Shown here: positions 42,601 through 48,981 of the stretch, in pieces
How positions within the stretch are numbered: the first letter of the stretch is position 1
Layout of the letters: every line of letters begins with the position of its first letter
Virus record (IMG/VR): IMGVR_UViG_3300024344_000026
Span: 1 to 48,981 of that record
Direction: 5' to 3' (one strand)
DNA length: 48,981 bases
Source of the DNA: a virus
Translations under genes and position numbers: made by a program
The notes under the pieces: model-generated
The model's input: the letters and a program-made list of their open reading frames with translations, nothing else
Databases searched by the model: none
Told to the model about the DNA's origin: nothing

Positions 42601-45600
42601 TGGTGTTAATGTAATTGATTTATTAACATTTGGTAATGGTATCCAAGATGTGGGCGAAATCCGCAGTACATTTGAAGCATTAGGTGGACAAACAACCAGT
42701 AGAATTTGGTATAATTTAGAAACTGATAAAACAAACGTATTAACATTCAATCCACCTATAACAGTAACAGGTATACAAAATATAATTGATATTTTTAATG
42801 GATATTCAGAATTTGAAGAAGATATACAACAATTTAGATTCAATGTTGATACTACAGAATTAGATTTTCAAACTGGGCGTCCAATTGATTGGCAATTGGA
42901 AATAGAAAGATTTATTGATTTTGCTTTTAGAGCACAAATAAATGAATCAAATACACAAGATACATTTGAATCTAGTGTGGATGATATGTCTGATGAATTT
43001 ACATTTACCAGACCATTAAATACAGAAGGTTTGCCAATAGGTTCAACGCCAGGATGGGGTACAACAACTAGAGTATACATTACTTCTGCATTGGCATTAC
43101 CACAACCACTAGAAATAAACACATACTATTATATAATTCGAATTGATGAAAACAGATATAAATTAGCTGAATCTTCAAAAAATGCCAAAAATAATATTGC
43201 TATAAATATATTAGGGAATGGGTCTGGATTCTTTGTATCTAAATCTAAAAATTTACCTTCTAATCCAGACCATGAAGTAAATCCATTTAAATATAATGTG
43301 TTTTTAAATCATCCTTTAGGTATAATGTCTGATATCATTAAAGGACCATTTTTTGATGTAAGAACTGAACCAGCTATATTAGATCAATTTAAACGTCCAT
43401 TACCTTTAAATAATACATTTGTTTATCGTGAAGACAAAGAATCACATATCAATGTATCTAGTGATATAGGTAATGATTTATTGCCTACTTCAATAGACCC
43501 ATATGATTCATTACACATAACTAGTGCACATTTGTTTATCGATGGATATGAACATGTATTAATTTTTCAAGATTATTCTACTGATAATGTATTAATATAT
43601 GATAGATTTTTAGGATTAAGCACTTCTAAATTTAATGTACAATTTGATAGAAGTCCTATTTTTAATTTACGTCCAAACTTGGGTGGATATGTAATTACTA
43701 ATCCGCAACCTGGCGAAGAAAATGTAGGATTACGCGTAATTCGTAATATGGAAGGTCAAACCGAAGATTTAAGAAATATCTATGATACTTTTAGAGTAAG
43801 TGAAGCAAATGATTTAATAGAACAAGGTCGTGCATCTATAGGTTATAATGGCACTACAAACTTTTTAGATGCTATTAATATAAATCCTAAGTCACAATTC
43901 GTATTCTGGCGTGGTATGATACAAAATAAAGGATCAATTAATGCCATTAACGCATTTATCAACTCACGTTTATTCGTTGATGCTAAATTGGATGAATTTT
44001 GGGCATTTAAATTAGCTGACTTTGGTGATGCTAAAGAACAAACTATACCAGAAATGAATTTGTTTGAAAATGATGCTAAATTTGGTGATTTGAAAATAGA
44101 ATTTACTTCAACAGGCATCGGACCACAAACCGTTGACATGAATTTTGAAAACGTAACAAATACTACTATAGAGCGTTGGTTCGAACACCCCAACCAACAA
44201 GAATTCTTTAATATTAAGAATATGATGTGTTTTAATGCAAAAATTATTGCTAAAACAGATTTTACTTCTAATATTATAGGAAGTCCAATAATTACCGATT
44301 TAGAATTAGATAATAAATGTAATGATATAAGAGTAATAGATTCTACGGGGGGTTTAGCAGTAGAAGGAATTGCATATACAAAAATCAATGATTTAGTATT
44401 AAGATTCTTAGTTGGAGGCACTTTTACCATATGGCAATTTTGTCCTATTGAATCTAAGCATAATCCTTCTAAAATCAGAGATAATATAACGGATATAACA
44501 GTGTCATTAGCTCCTATATATGATCCTGCACGTGGTCATTATTATCATAATGCTATTAATTTAGTAGATGCTATACAAGACGCCGATCCTGCAATATATC
44601 AATATGACCCAGCACAATCACCTGTATGGGGCCAACGTGAAGAAACTATTACATGGTGGGATACCAATGAAATAGGATATCAACCATATTATGATCATAT
44701 TATTTTCCCTAATATAGATGACAGATTATTAAAATGGGGAAGAATAAAAGAATGGAGTGCATACAAATTTTATCAATGGACCGCTTCAGATGTACCACCC
44801 GCAGAATATGATACTTTAGCAAGATCACAAGAATTAGATGCAGAAATACCAGATTCTACACGTGTAACAGGTCGGGTAAGAAGAGTTCTGCAACGTGCAA
44901 GTTTAGGTAGTCCTAGTGTATTTGAAGATATGCCTTTTACAAAATATGATTTAAAAAGCAGAATTTTTTATGATCAATCAACATTAGAAGCACTATTTAA
45001 TTATCCATTGGGTGATATAGGGGTAACAGATAGCGAACCATGTGCAATCTATCAAAATGGTATTTTTGTTGCAACAGCTACTACATATGCAGATGTTACT
45101 AATATCATTAATGTTGGTATTGGTTCACCACCTACACCTATATTCTCTGATTCTGATAATGTTGATATAGTAAGATTCTTACCATTACCAACTGCCGTAA
45201 ATGGTACAGAATATAGATTTGTTGTTCCATTTACAACCGAAAATATATTAATTAACAATATTTCAACACCAAAATTCTTTTTCTGGGTTGAAAATAAAAC
45301 TGTACAAGAAACTAACAGAAATAAAACTCTTTCAATGGTAGATGCTGTACAAGACATGTTAGAATATCCAATACCATATATTGTTATTCAAAAATTATTG
45401 GAACCAGAATTAGATACATTGGCAGTTGCCCCTACTGGAATATTAACAGGATCTCCACCAGGAACAGGATCGCCACCATGTACACAAACATTAGAGCCAT
45501 TATATAAAGAATTATTACCACGTAGATATGTTCAAGTTATTTTACGTAAATTCAATTCATTAATAAACGATAGTAATAGATATGTATTACGTTTTACACG

Positions 45601-46252
45601 TGATTTTACTTTACGTGATACATTAGATGATTATTATGCTTCGCCAATGAATTCTCTTACATGGCAAGATCCAAATGCTGAACAACCAGCACAGAATCTT
45701 AATGAAACATATACAGAATGGCAAATGTTTAGAGAAGAACAACAATTTAATATCCCAAGAATATTATGGAATAGAATGATTGCATCTATAATTGGCGAAA
45801 ATATTATTTTTGATACCACAATGTCTAAATATATACCATCAGGTGAACGTATTCCATCATTATCAAGAGAATTATTTGATAGAGAAAACAATGCTTCTAC
45901 AAGATATGGGTTCGGAACAGGACAATCATTTACTGATGGTATATTAGCATGGGATACTATTTTGGCATATTTACGAAATCCTAATAATGATTTTACGCCA
46001 ATTACTATTGAAGCGTTCTTTATACAACATGATATAAACAATTTAGTACCAATGACTAGCAAACAGGAAACTATTGATTTACTTTCTGAAATCTATAATA
46101 CATTTACATTCTTTAATGTAAATAGAATGTTCTTCGGCACATTGCACGATGCTTTATCACGTCAAACACGATATAATGGATTATTCAAAACGTCGATGCT
46201 CAGCCTGCACGGTATAAAAATATTGGATGTAGGAGGGCAGTTTGATACATGA
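36608..46252 (+). CDS. 7: Giant gp7-like baseplate wedge protein
   Basis: A 3214-residue protein directly after gp6, where T4 has gp7 (1032 aa). The front NIFELLPQVLQSDANRAIFE (residues 13-32), with RFRDYYWVD near 136-144, resembles the N-terminal wedge region of gp7-type proteins in distant T4 relatives. The rest is mostly beta-rich with many Trp/Asp/Asn-rich modules and repeated Gly-Ser-Pro turns, suggesting added fibre-like or adhesin-like domains. No nuclease, intein or frameshift is seen over 9.6 kb. AGGATAAAA precedes the ATG. The stop overlaps the start of a small relic gene (ATGA). Confidence is high for a baseplate protein and moderate for gp7. Confidence 0.7.
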   Translation: MSNSDYTKPRHNIFELLPQVLQSDANRAIFENSMNRYFTKTELLRIIGFIGQGNPNALIQNQIIEPDPHRQAYQLQPLLYNKIGTVEHISSSRDIYNELERLGIDVNRLKLWGNATSFNWSPPIDFDKLLRFRDYYWVDTNNIGAPPQYFTIQNPCNRIEAKISQYQITLDEFGEEHPITNIEAEGSPTVHSFTISSNMELIFTVGFIFKVRNSTNTTINDMFFTTISSEFIGSLNSTKITFNYTSMTPLNTITIDGIISLVELKDIFLAERDCICSGSVGWDGAQWDDNQLGTVIWNQQLLLDITFPTDITWIVNNGGLTPDLQDLWYDTTTNTLKQYTLAGPNDPSPIAYDINAWIIVQTNFSSLIQFTTGENLWDQTLNCPGMDDYNQWQIENKWVHKNHVENFTIAKRAQIPIIEYLDGVELNAWSKVVHTWKYRRDNSVQFTETVAETQIPTLLELININHPDTNAWHGGYVIDPALDMFTIDEHYGDMTDIFIAGFEFNMKGSLPTTGSPVIASNNGIYEVLWSKYCEVDTSGSPNVPERFQTIVKLATPFISINNSGYIEPMKTSFDDFYLGLHQHWLFVGVANTLPECNQPINPMLGLFTTTVLDDPINSRWLTTNGLYSQEWTITTTAFQQHQPNTFGAFIAGNTIVTIIGNYANDLNDLISTSDLKVKIFGNSNPAINGTYDINIATVDVGLNTELTIPVDISSGVNNTGFLEFQWRIEPDCSIHERSKLGAFEARFYIDNVRQYGTYIESSKSTTCGSPISDVNFVNSIVINTPIPKFSILRMEVGAAASSELGLEYIPVRTEEDDTLFQVSPIPFGFETFNLTKKVKTEQVKAPLQNQYPIFDMYDIQGACLNIVSSVFKFEESQDAPIDINTRTRIVKLDDDVNYSFEQFLVEENNGRLYTYRDAGLSSDFWFDSDNDILYAWTGVTWSTKIRTEDNCYTTMIVSKNEPGAPFDTILGAVWFNLNNNSIYFSDGMGTFNIDILATQRTQINDTDPTIISIWKTGPDNVECENKIEYIPEYVDKDRNPIAIGDIAGDWELPDQLFFNTHHENRKILQYAELIAHFNSIIDEQEPIPGMFGDARTLFHIKTDIHYGVGGTIKEYNDSYDSLLATTFVKNVNVLELIEFAHDAYENALNTLKEFFRSDIAVLMNDITPEGLSDLSNTVSNKIITLYEQNDAVSLVFGDSNTFNETTGLGVRNWPATLPYTRLQHAVSPQHYYDFEQDFNEIRHHDSHLSHVNFTETSLRAFITRILIYPDARTTNPTGQFGHTDTALPLDSYNGEQGFQIVNFSVPKISSDPAGLISGTTYTANIIVDGITYPISLLANGTETFLTIGSVIDAALSGVGGSTLPAFTTELIVTSATISSTSNVSIIDGATPFFGSLTNFSSISTAVQGTNGYEPTFGATTGIYWYYLTGTVQELYRMSVVEFSDSNPGISFPEGSFWYDTLNNDLMILQLGVWVSYGLPIGQLSDFGNSDFGAWQAIDMNRMMANMIFDVETRLYQNAPQLDQTSFDYTTLDTEPTLRDEYFAESFSKFLAQTETTTPFVNIDYDASDPFTWNYVTSTPAAFTPKPATAVIQGGTWEDVYKKNYGTPYPQFEPWILQGYTSKPTWWDTTYADGIIRPRWTTTMWNNILAGIVPAGEFLPNGDISTGVVTQQIYQYVSVNIDSVTHDGYAPDDIFPPFWIPVGSPPINVRSIFDTLGQINDPDENYIYDDAGVVEWNWENSSQYLYDQLMVAYRMQPMRFIHDTLGEEYVDVNCLQVSERTEKVLAHQDQIFHGDLLDDNTIIKFEGLLQWYVNFNRFGGYDSSYSDFRSMWTDWLTPLSYQFGSFIDTKGFLISNNGFDVVEQDYFITSKRSPGIADFWLDSFNIVLLKTAGGRLDSATQDNWQFELQTFSPIGRPIEYYAMKRYNFIVLPEASPIEPSNTMQIIADPILGLRIPTWITGSEVVFTTTENLPSPLVSGVIYYIIKVTDTTFRLSSDKNGVNVIDLLTFGNGIQDVGEIRSTFEALGGQTTSRIWYNLETDKTNVLTFNPPITVTGIQNIIDIFNGYSEFEEDIQQFRFNVDTTELDFQTGRPIDWQLEIERFIDFAFRAQINESNTQDTFESSVDDMSDEFTFTRPLNTEGLPIGSTPGWGTTTRVYITSALALPQPLEINTYYYIIRIDENRYKLAESSKNAKNNIAINILGNGSGFFVSKSKNLPSNPDHEVNPFKYNVFLNHPLGIMSDIIKGPFFDVRTEPAILDQFKRPLPLNNTFVYREDKESHINVSSDIGNDLLPTSIDPYDSLHITSAHLFIDGYEHVLIFQDYSTDNVLIYDRFLGLSTSKFNVQFDRSPIFNLRPNLGGYVITNPQPGEENVGLRVIRNMEGQTEDLRNIYDTFRVSEANDLIEQGRASIGYNGTTNFLDAININPKSQFVFWRGMIQNKGSINAINAFINSRLFVDAKLDEFWAFKLADFGDAKEQTIPEMNLFENDAKFGDLKIEFTSTGIGPQTVDMNFENVTNTTIERWFEHPNQQEFFNIKNMMCFNAKIIAKTDFTSNIIGSPIITDLELDNKCNDIRVIDSTGGLAVEGIAYTKINDLVLRFLVGGTFTIWQFCPIESKHNPSKIRDNITDITVSLAPIYDPARGHYYHNAINLVDAIQDADPAIYQYDPAQSPVWGQREETITWWDTNEIGYQPYYDHIIFPNIDDRLLKWGRIKEWSAYKFYQWTASDVPPAEYDTLARSQELDAEIPDSTRVTGRVRRVLQRASLGSPSVFEDMPFTKYDLKSRIFYDQSTLEALFNYPLGDIGVTDSEPCAIYQNGIFVATATTYADVTNIINVGIGSPPTPIFSDSDNVDIVRFLPLPTAVNGTEYRFVVPFTTENILINNISTPKFFFWVENKTVQETNRNKTLSMVDAVQDMLEYPIPYIVIQKLLEPELDTLAVAPTGILTGSPPGTGSPPCTQTLEPLYKELLPRRYVQVILRKFNSLINDSNRYVLRFTRDFTLRDTLDDYYASPMNSLTWQDPNAEQPAQNLNETYTEWQMFREEQQFNIPRILWNRMIASIIGENIIFDTTMSKYIPSGERIPSLSRELFDRENNASTRYGFGTGQSFTDGILAWDTILAYLRNPNNDFTPITIEAFFIQHDINNLVPMTSKQETIDLLSEIYNTFTFFNVNRMFFGTLHDALSRQTRYNGLFKTSMLSLHGIKILDVGGQFDT

Positions 46253-46353
46253 AAAAATTAACAACAAAACAATTTATTGAACAAGTAATAAAAAAATTAG
46301 GATATAATTTAATAAGTATATGGGAAAATGATTATAAAAAGGAATTAATATAA
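46249..46353 (+). pseudogene. 34-residue relic of a homing endonuclease
   Basis: A short frame with a strong ribosome site (AGGAGG). It joins an endonuclease-type N-terminus, MKKLTTKQFIEQ, straight to the typical C-terminus LGYNLISIWENDY. The whole middle (zinc repeats and nuclease core) is missing, as after one internal deletion. The same C-terminal motif ends the intact endonuclease at 25136-25879 (LGYNLVTIWEHDY), with 17 of 18 DNA bases shared. The start overlaps the gp7-like stop (ATGA) and the stop overlaps the next start (TAATG), so the remnant may be kept because it couples translation of its neighbours. Confidence 0.75.
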
Positions 46354-48446
46354 TGGCAACAACAATAGATCCAGTTGAAGGATTAGTAAATTATGTTTTA
46401 GAGATAAAGCCATATCATGCAAAACTTGTAGAGGTATTAATCGAGTATATATATGTGGATTGCGTTGAGACTACTATTACAGAAGAATTCTTTTTAGATT
46501 TAGGTATGCCTAGTCATCCAGAAAAATGGGGATGGACAGTTGAAGAAGCTGCAAGTTATTTTAATTGCTTACATGTACCATTAGATGAAAAGTATCCTGT
46601 TACTGGCGTAGATTTTTTATTAAATCGTTTCTTTTTAAACACTGATAACTTTGATAAGTTAATTAATGGTACTGTTTTAAACTTCCAAGATCCAAGTGGT
46701 GTTGGGAATGCAGAATATACTATAAATATGCCGTTTGCCCCTATTGCAGAATCATTCCGGGTAGAAACTATTGACATTGGTTCCTTAGTCGGAGCATATT
46801 TCACATTTTCCACGCCTGCTAATAGTTATTTAATATGGTTCAATACAACAACAACTGATATACCACCTATTGTACCAGGATTTATATTAAAAGAAGTAAA
46901 AGCACATGATAAATTTGGAACACCTTATACTGATAAACAAAATCTTGCACAAGTATTATTTGAAACATTAGAACCTATATTAGATTTATATGTTTACAAA
47001 GATAGCAATAGAATTATTGTAACTGCACAAGAAATAGGTTCAGTGCCATCATTATTAACGGATGTAGGTACTGGATTCACATTCACAACACTTGATACAG
47101 GACGTGAAGCGGGTGTTATTGTTCAAGAAACTATTAATCCTTTACATTCTGGTAGTGGATTCGCAATTCCTAGATGTTATGCAGAAAACCCAGAATTTGA
47201 TATACGTACTTTACGATCTGGTATTGTATTTCCGTCTCCATTATATATTGAACAATATAATAATACTGGTGCTGGTGTTCCAAGTGGACCAGCCGATGTT
47301 GTAGATCAACTTTGTGGTGCATTTGGTTTAATTTATCAACATTATGATGCATGGGATATAACAGAAGAATATGTTGAAGATGAATATGTTGAATATCAAG
47401 GTAATATATATCAATTAATTATAGGTAGTCCAACGCCTAATGTGGGTATATTACCTACAAATGCAATATATTGGAATTTATTAGGTCGTGCATGGACATT
47501 TCCGTTACCATTACTTGAAACTATTGCTGGTGGAACACCTATTGGTCCTCCTACGGGTTCACCTCCTGTACCTGCACCATTATCAGCTAGTGGTTTTAAA
47601 ATACAAAATACTATTAATGTACCAGAAGTACCCGCTGTATTAACATGGCAAGATACATTATTACCGGGAACTAGATTTGAAATTACTGGCACCATTTTTG
47701 ATAACAAACAATTTACTGTATTAACAACTATTGTTTCTGGAACTGATCTTTTCGTATATACAAGAGAACCAGTAACTACTAATACAATAAATACTGGAAC
47801 ATTCCAAATAATCAGATTTGGTTATGATGAACCTACAGAATGTATTACACCAAACCAATTAGCAAATAGAAGATTAGAACAAAAAGCACAAACATATATT
47901 TTTGATAATATTGATCTTCAATGGGAATGTGATTTCTGGCAATATGGTATTATTAAAACTACAGCCGTATTTAACGCTAATAATGGTCAAATGTACGATT
48001 ATATATTACATGTTTTTGGGGATGCAAGATTTACTATTTTTACAAATGATATAATTAAAAGTATAGGGAATGATAATACAGGTTTTTATCGTGTTCTTTT
48101 TGTTGAATATGATGGTACTTTTTCTACTATACGGGTTACTGCTACGGTACCTTATATGATTGGTACAGGTTGGATAGAAGCACTTGAACCTGGATATGAA
48201 TGTGATGTTGGCCCATCCATAAATTGTATTAATGGAGTAGATGATTATTGTGGATTAACACCACCATTGCCATTAACACTACCAGATAATTGTGGGGGGT
48301 CTCCTGCTTGTACTATAACTGCCGGAATCCCTATTTTAAATTGCGATGGTGGTTCGCCAGTATCTTGTGGTTCCGTGCCAGAACCATGTTTAGATGAGTT
48401 TGAAACATGGGATAGTTGTGCATGGGATATACAAATATGGAATTAA
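46353..48446 (+). CDS. Tail/baseplate structural protein (gp8 position)
   Basis: A 697-residue late protein following the gp7-like gene, in the place of T4 gp8 but twice as long (334 in T4) and without recognisable gp8 sequence. The N-terminus, VEGLVNYVLEIKPYHAKLVE (residues 8-27), starts a helical domain. A segment near 331-379 (AWDITEEYVEDEYVEYQG, NIYQLI, then a Trp after about 20 residues) resembles the small Trp/Tyr carbohydrate-binding modules of chitinases. The last 90 residues hold ten or so cysteines, Gly-Ser-Pro motifs and WDSCAWDIQIWN. AAGGA for this start lies inside the preceding relic gene. Confidence 0.65.
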   Translation: MATTIDPVEGLVNYVLEIKPYHAKLVEVLIEYIYVDCVETTITEEFFLDLGMPSHPEKWGWTVEEAASYFNCLHVPLDEKYPVTGVDFLLNRFFLNTDNFDKLINGTVLNFQDPSGVGNAEYTINMPFAPIAESFRVETIDIGSLVGAYFTFSTPANSYLIWFNTTTTDIPPIVPGFILKEVKAHDKFGTPYTDKQNLAQVLFETLEPILDLYVYKDSNRIIVTAQEIGSVPSLLTDVGTGFTFTTLDTGREAGVIVQETINPLHSGSGFAIPRCYAENPEFDIRTLRSGIVFPSPLYIEQYNNTGAGVPSGPADVVDQLCGAFGLIYQHYDAWDITEEYVEDEYVEYQGNIYQLIIGSPTPNVGILPTNAIYWNLLGRAWTFPLPLLETIAGGTPIGPPTGSPPVPAPLSASGFKIQNTINVPEVPAVLTWQDTLLPGTRFEITGTIFDNKQFTVLTTIVSGTDLFVYTREPVTTNTINTGTFQIIRFGYDEPTECITPNQLANRRLEQKAQTYIFDNIDLQWECDFWQYGIIKTTAVFNANNGQMYDYILHVFGDARFTIFTNDIIKSIGNDNTGFYRVLFVEYDGTFSTIRVTATVPYMIGTGWIEALEPGYECDVGPSINCINGVDDYCGLTPPLPLTLPDNCGGSPACTITAGIPILNCDGGSPVSCGSVPEPCLDEFETWDSCAWDIQIWN

Positions 48447-48459
48447 TTTAGGAATAAAG

Positions 48460-48467
48460 AATAAATA
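48460..48467 (+). promoter_or_regulatory. Late promoter-like box AATAAATA
   Basis: One base off consensus. Start near 48473, with CGAGGA before the ATG at 48491. Confidence 0.45.
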
Positions 48468-48490
48468 ACTGGAACCCACGAGGATAATTT

Positions 48491-48981
48491 ATGGCAAGAA
48501 TAACATTTAGACAAGGCATTGTTAGATACCAATCAGATTTAATAGGTACACCGACATTTTTAGCACCTAGTACTACGGCCAATGCTATAGATTTAATTGT
48601 GTCACCTGATCCAACACAAATAAATTTTGCTGATGAAACAGAAGATTATTTATATGAAGAACCAATAAGTGTACAACCTGCATGGATTAATATTCCTACA
48701 GGACCTACACAATCATGGTTATATTGGGATATAGATGCATTAACTGGTGAAAGAACTTTTGGTTTTACTAATATACAACCTATAACTGATTCTGCGGAAC
48801 CTATTTCACCGGCAATAGATTTACATTGGTTTGATACTACAAGAACACAAATGTTTGTATTTAATGGAAATCGTTTTGTTCCTAAAATACGAGTTTTTGC
48901 CGCAAGGGTTCAAAGTACTTCAGTAATTGACCCTATGCCATTAGGAACACAAGCAGGAATTTTAGATACAGTATTTTCAGG
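48491..48981 (+). CDS. Fibre-like tail structural protein, partial
   Basis: The first 163 residues of a gene cut by the window edge. It starts MARITFRQGIVRYQSD, then has LIVSPDPTQINFADETEDYL, then SWLYWDIDALTGERTFGFTN and HWFDTTRTQMFVFNGNRFV. This is the N-terminal domain seen in large fibre-type structural proteins of T4-like phages of aquatic bacteria, as far as I recall them. CGAGGA lies seven bases before the ATG. Position after the wedge genes suggests a tail fibre or its attachment protein. Confidence 0.65.
   Translation, partial: MARITFRQGIVRYQSDLIGTPTFLAPSTTANAIDLIVSPDPTQINFADETEDYLYEEPISVQPAWINIPTGPTQSWLYWDIDALTGERTFGFTNIQPITDSAEPISPAIDLHWFDTTRTQMFVFNGNRFVPKIRVFAARVQSTSVIDPMPLGTQAGILDTVFS

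Overview
The window is part of the genome of a tailed bacteriophage of the T4 superfamily (contractile-tailed myovirus) with AT-rich DNA. This rests on a set of recognisable T4-type gene products: portal gp20, prohead protease gp21, core scaffold gp22, major capsid gp23, late sigma factor gp55, recombination nuclease gp46/gp47, and baseplate proteins gp5, gp6, gp7-like, gp25, gp26-like, gp48-like and gp53. T4-type late promoters (TATAAATA and close variants) stand before many late genes. The host cannot be named from this sequence. The few early promoters visible are ordinary sigma-70 type, so a bacterial host with consensus -35/-10 promoters is likely. Many late proteins are much larger than in T4 (gp6-like 1105 aa, gp7-like 3214 aa), and the gene order is broken up by strand switches, so this is a distant relative of T4.

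Layout. (1) 164-8202, plus strand: an early, DNA-modification and DNA-metabolism block. It holds a C5-cytosine methyltransferase behind a near-perfect sigma-70 promoter, a GHKL/MORC-like ATPase gene broken at an A9 run, a decayed C-terminal fragment of a Mom-type gene, a QueC-like enzyme, an intact Mom-like acyltransferase, two unknown proteins, and an iron-sulphur XPD/DinG-type helicase with an intein in its Walker A motif. (2) 8241-9328, minus strand: a gp26-like gene whose 3' end looks like a -1 programmed frameshift site. (3) 9414-19112, plus strand: tape measure with a glucosaminidase domain, portal, two small or acidic prohead core proteins, protease, a glycine-rich adhesin-like protein, scaffold and major capsid protein, closed by a strong terminator. 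(4) 19218-20852: a composite homing endonuclease. (5) 20876-26367, minus strand: a small membrane/secreted pair, two unknown genes, gp46, gp47, a second homing endonuclease wedged between gp47 and gp55, and gp55. (6) 26468-48981: the baseplate and tail block, with gp48-like and gp53 (plus), then gp25, gp5 and a 1081-aa hub-associated protein (minus), then gp6, the giant gp7-like protein, a 34-aa relic of a third endonuclease, a 697-aa tail protein and the start of a fibre-like protein (plus).

How it fits together. gp55 is the sigma factor that would read the TATAAATA promoters seen here, and its own upstream region carries both a sigma-70 promoter and late-promoter boxes. gp46/gp47 would feed recombination-dependent replication and expose DNA for late transcription. 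Cytosine methylation, Mom-type adenine modification and a QueC-like enzyme point to layered DNA modification against host restriction. Selfish elements are abundant: one intein, two free-standing endonuclease genes and one deleted endonuclease relic. The most unusual items are the probable frameshift in the gp26-like gene, two late genes whose promoter box lies exactly five bases before the start codon (predicted leaderless mRNAs), the modification island with its mom relic, and the twin endonuclease sites. No tRNA genes, CRISPR arrays or insertion sequences were seen, and no gene-free stretch exceeds 300 bases.
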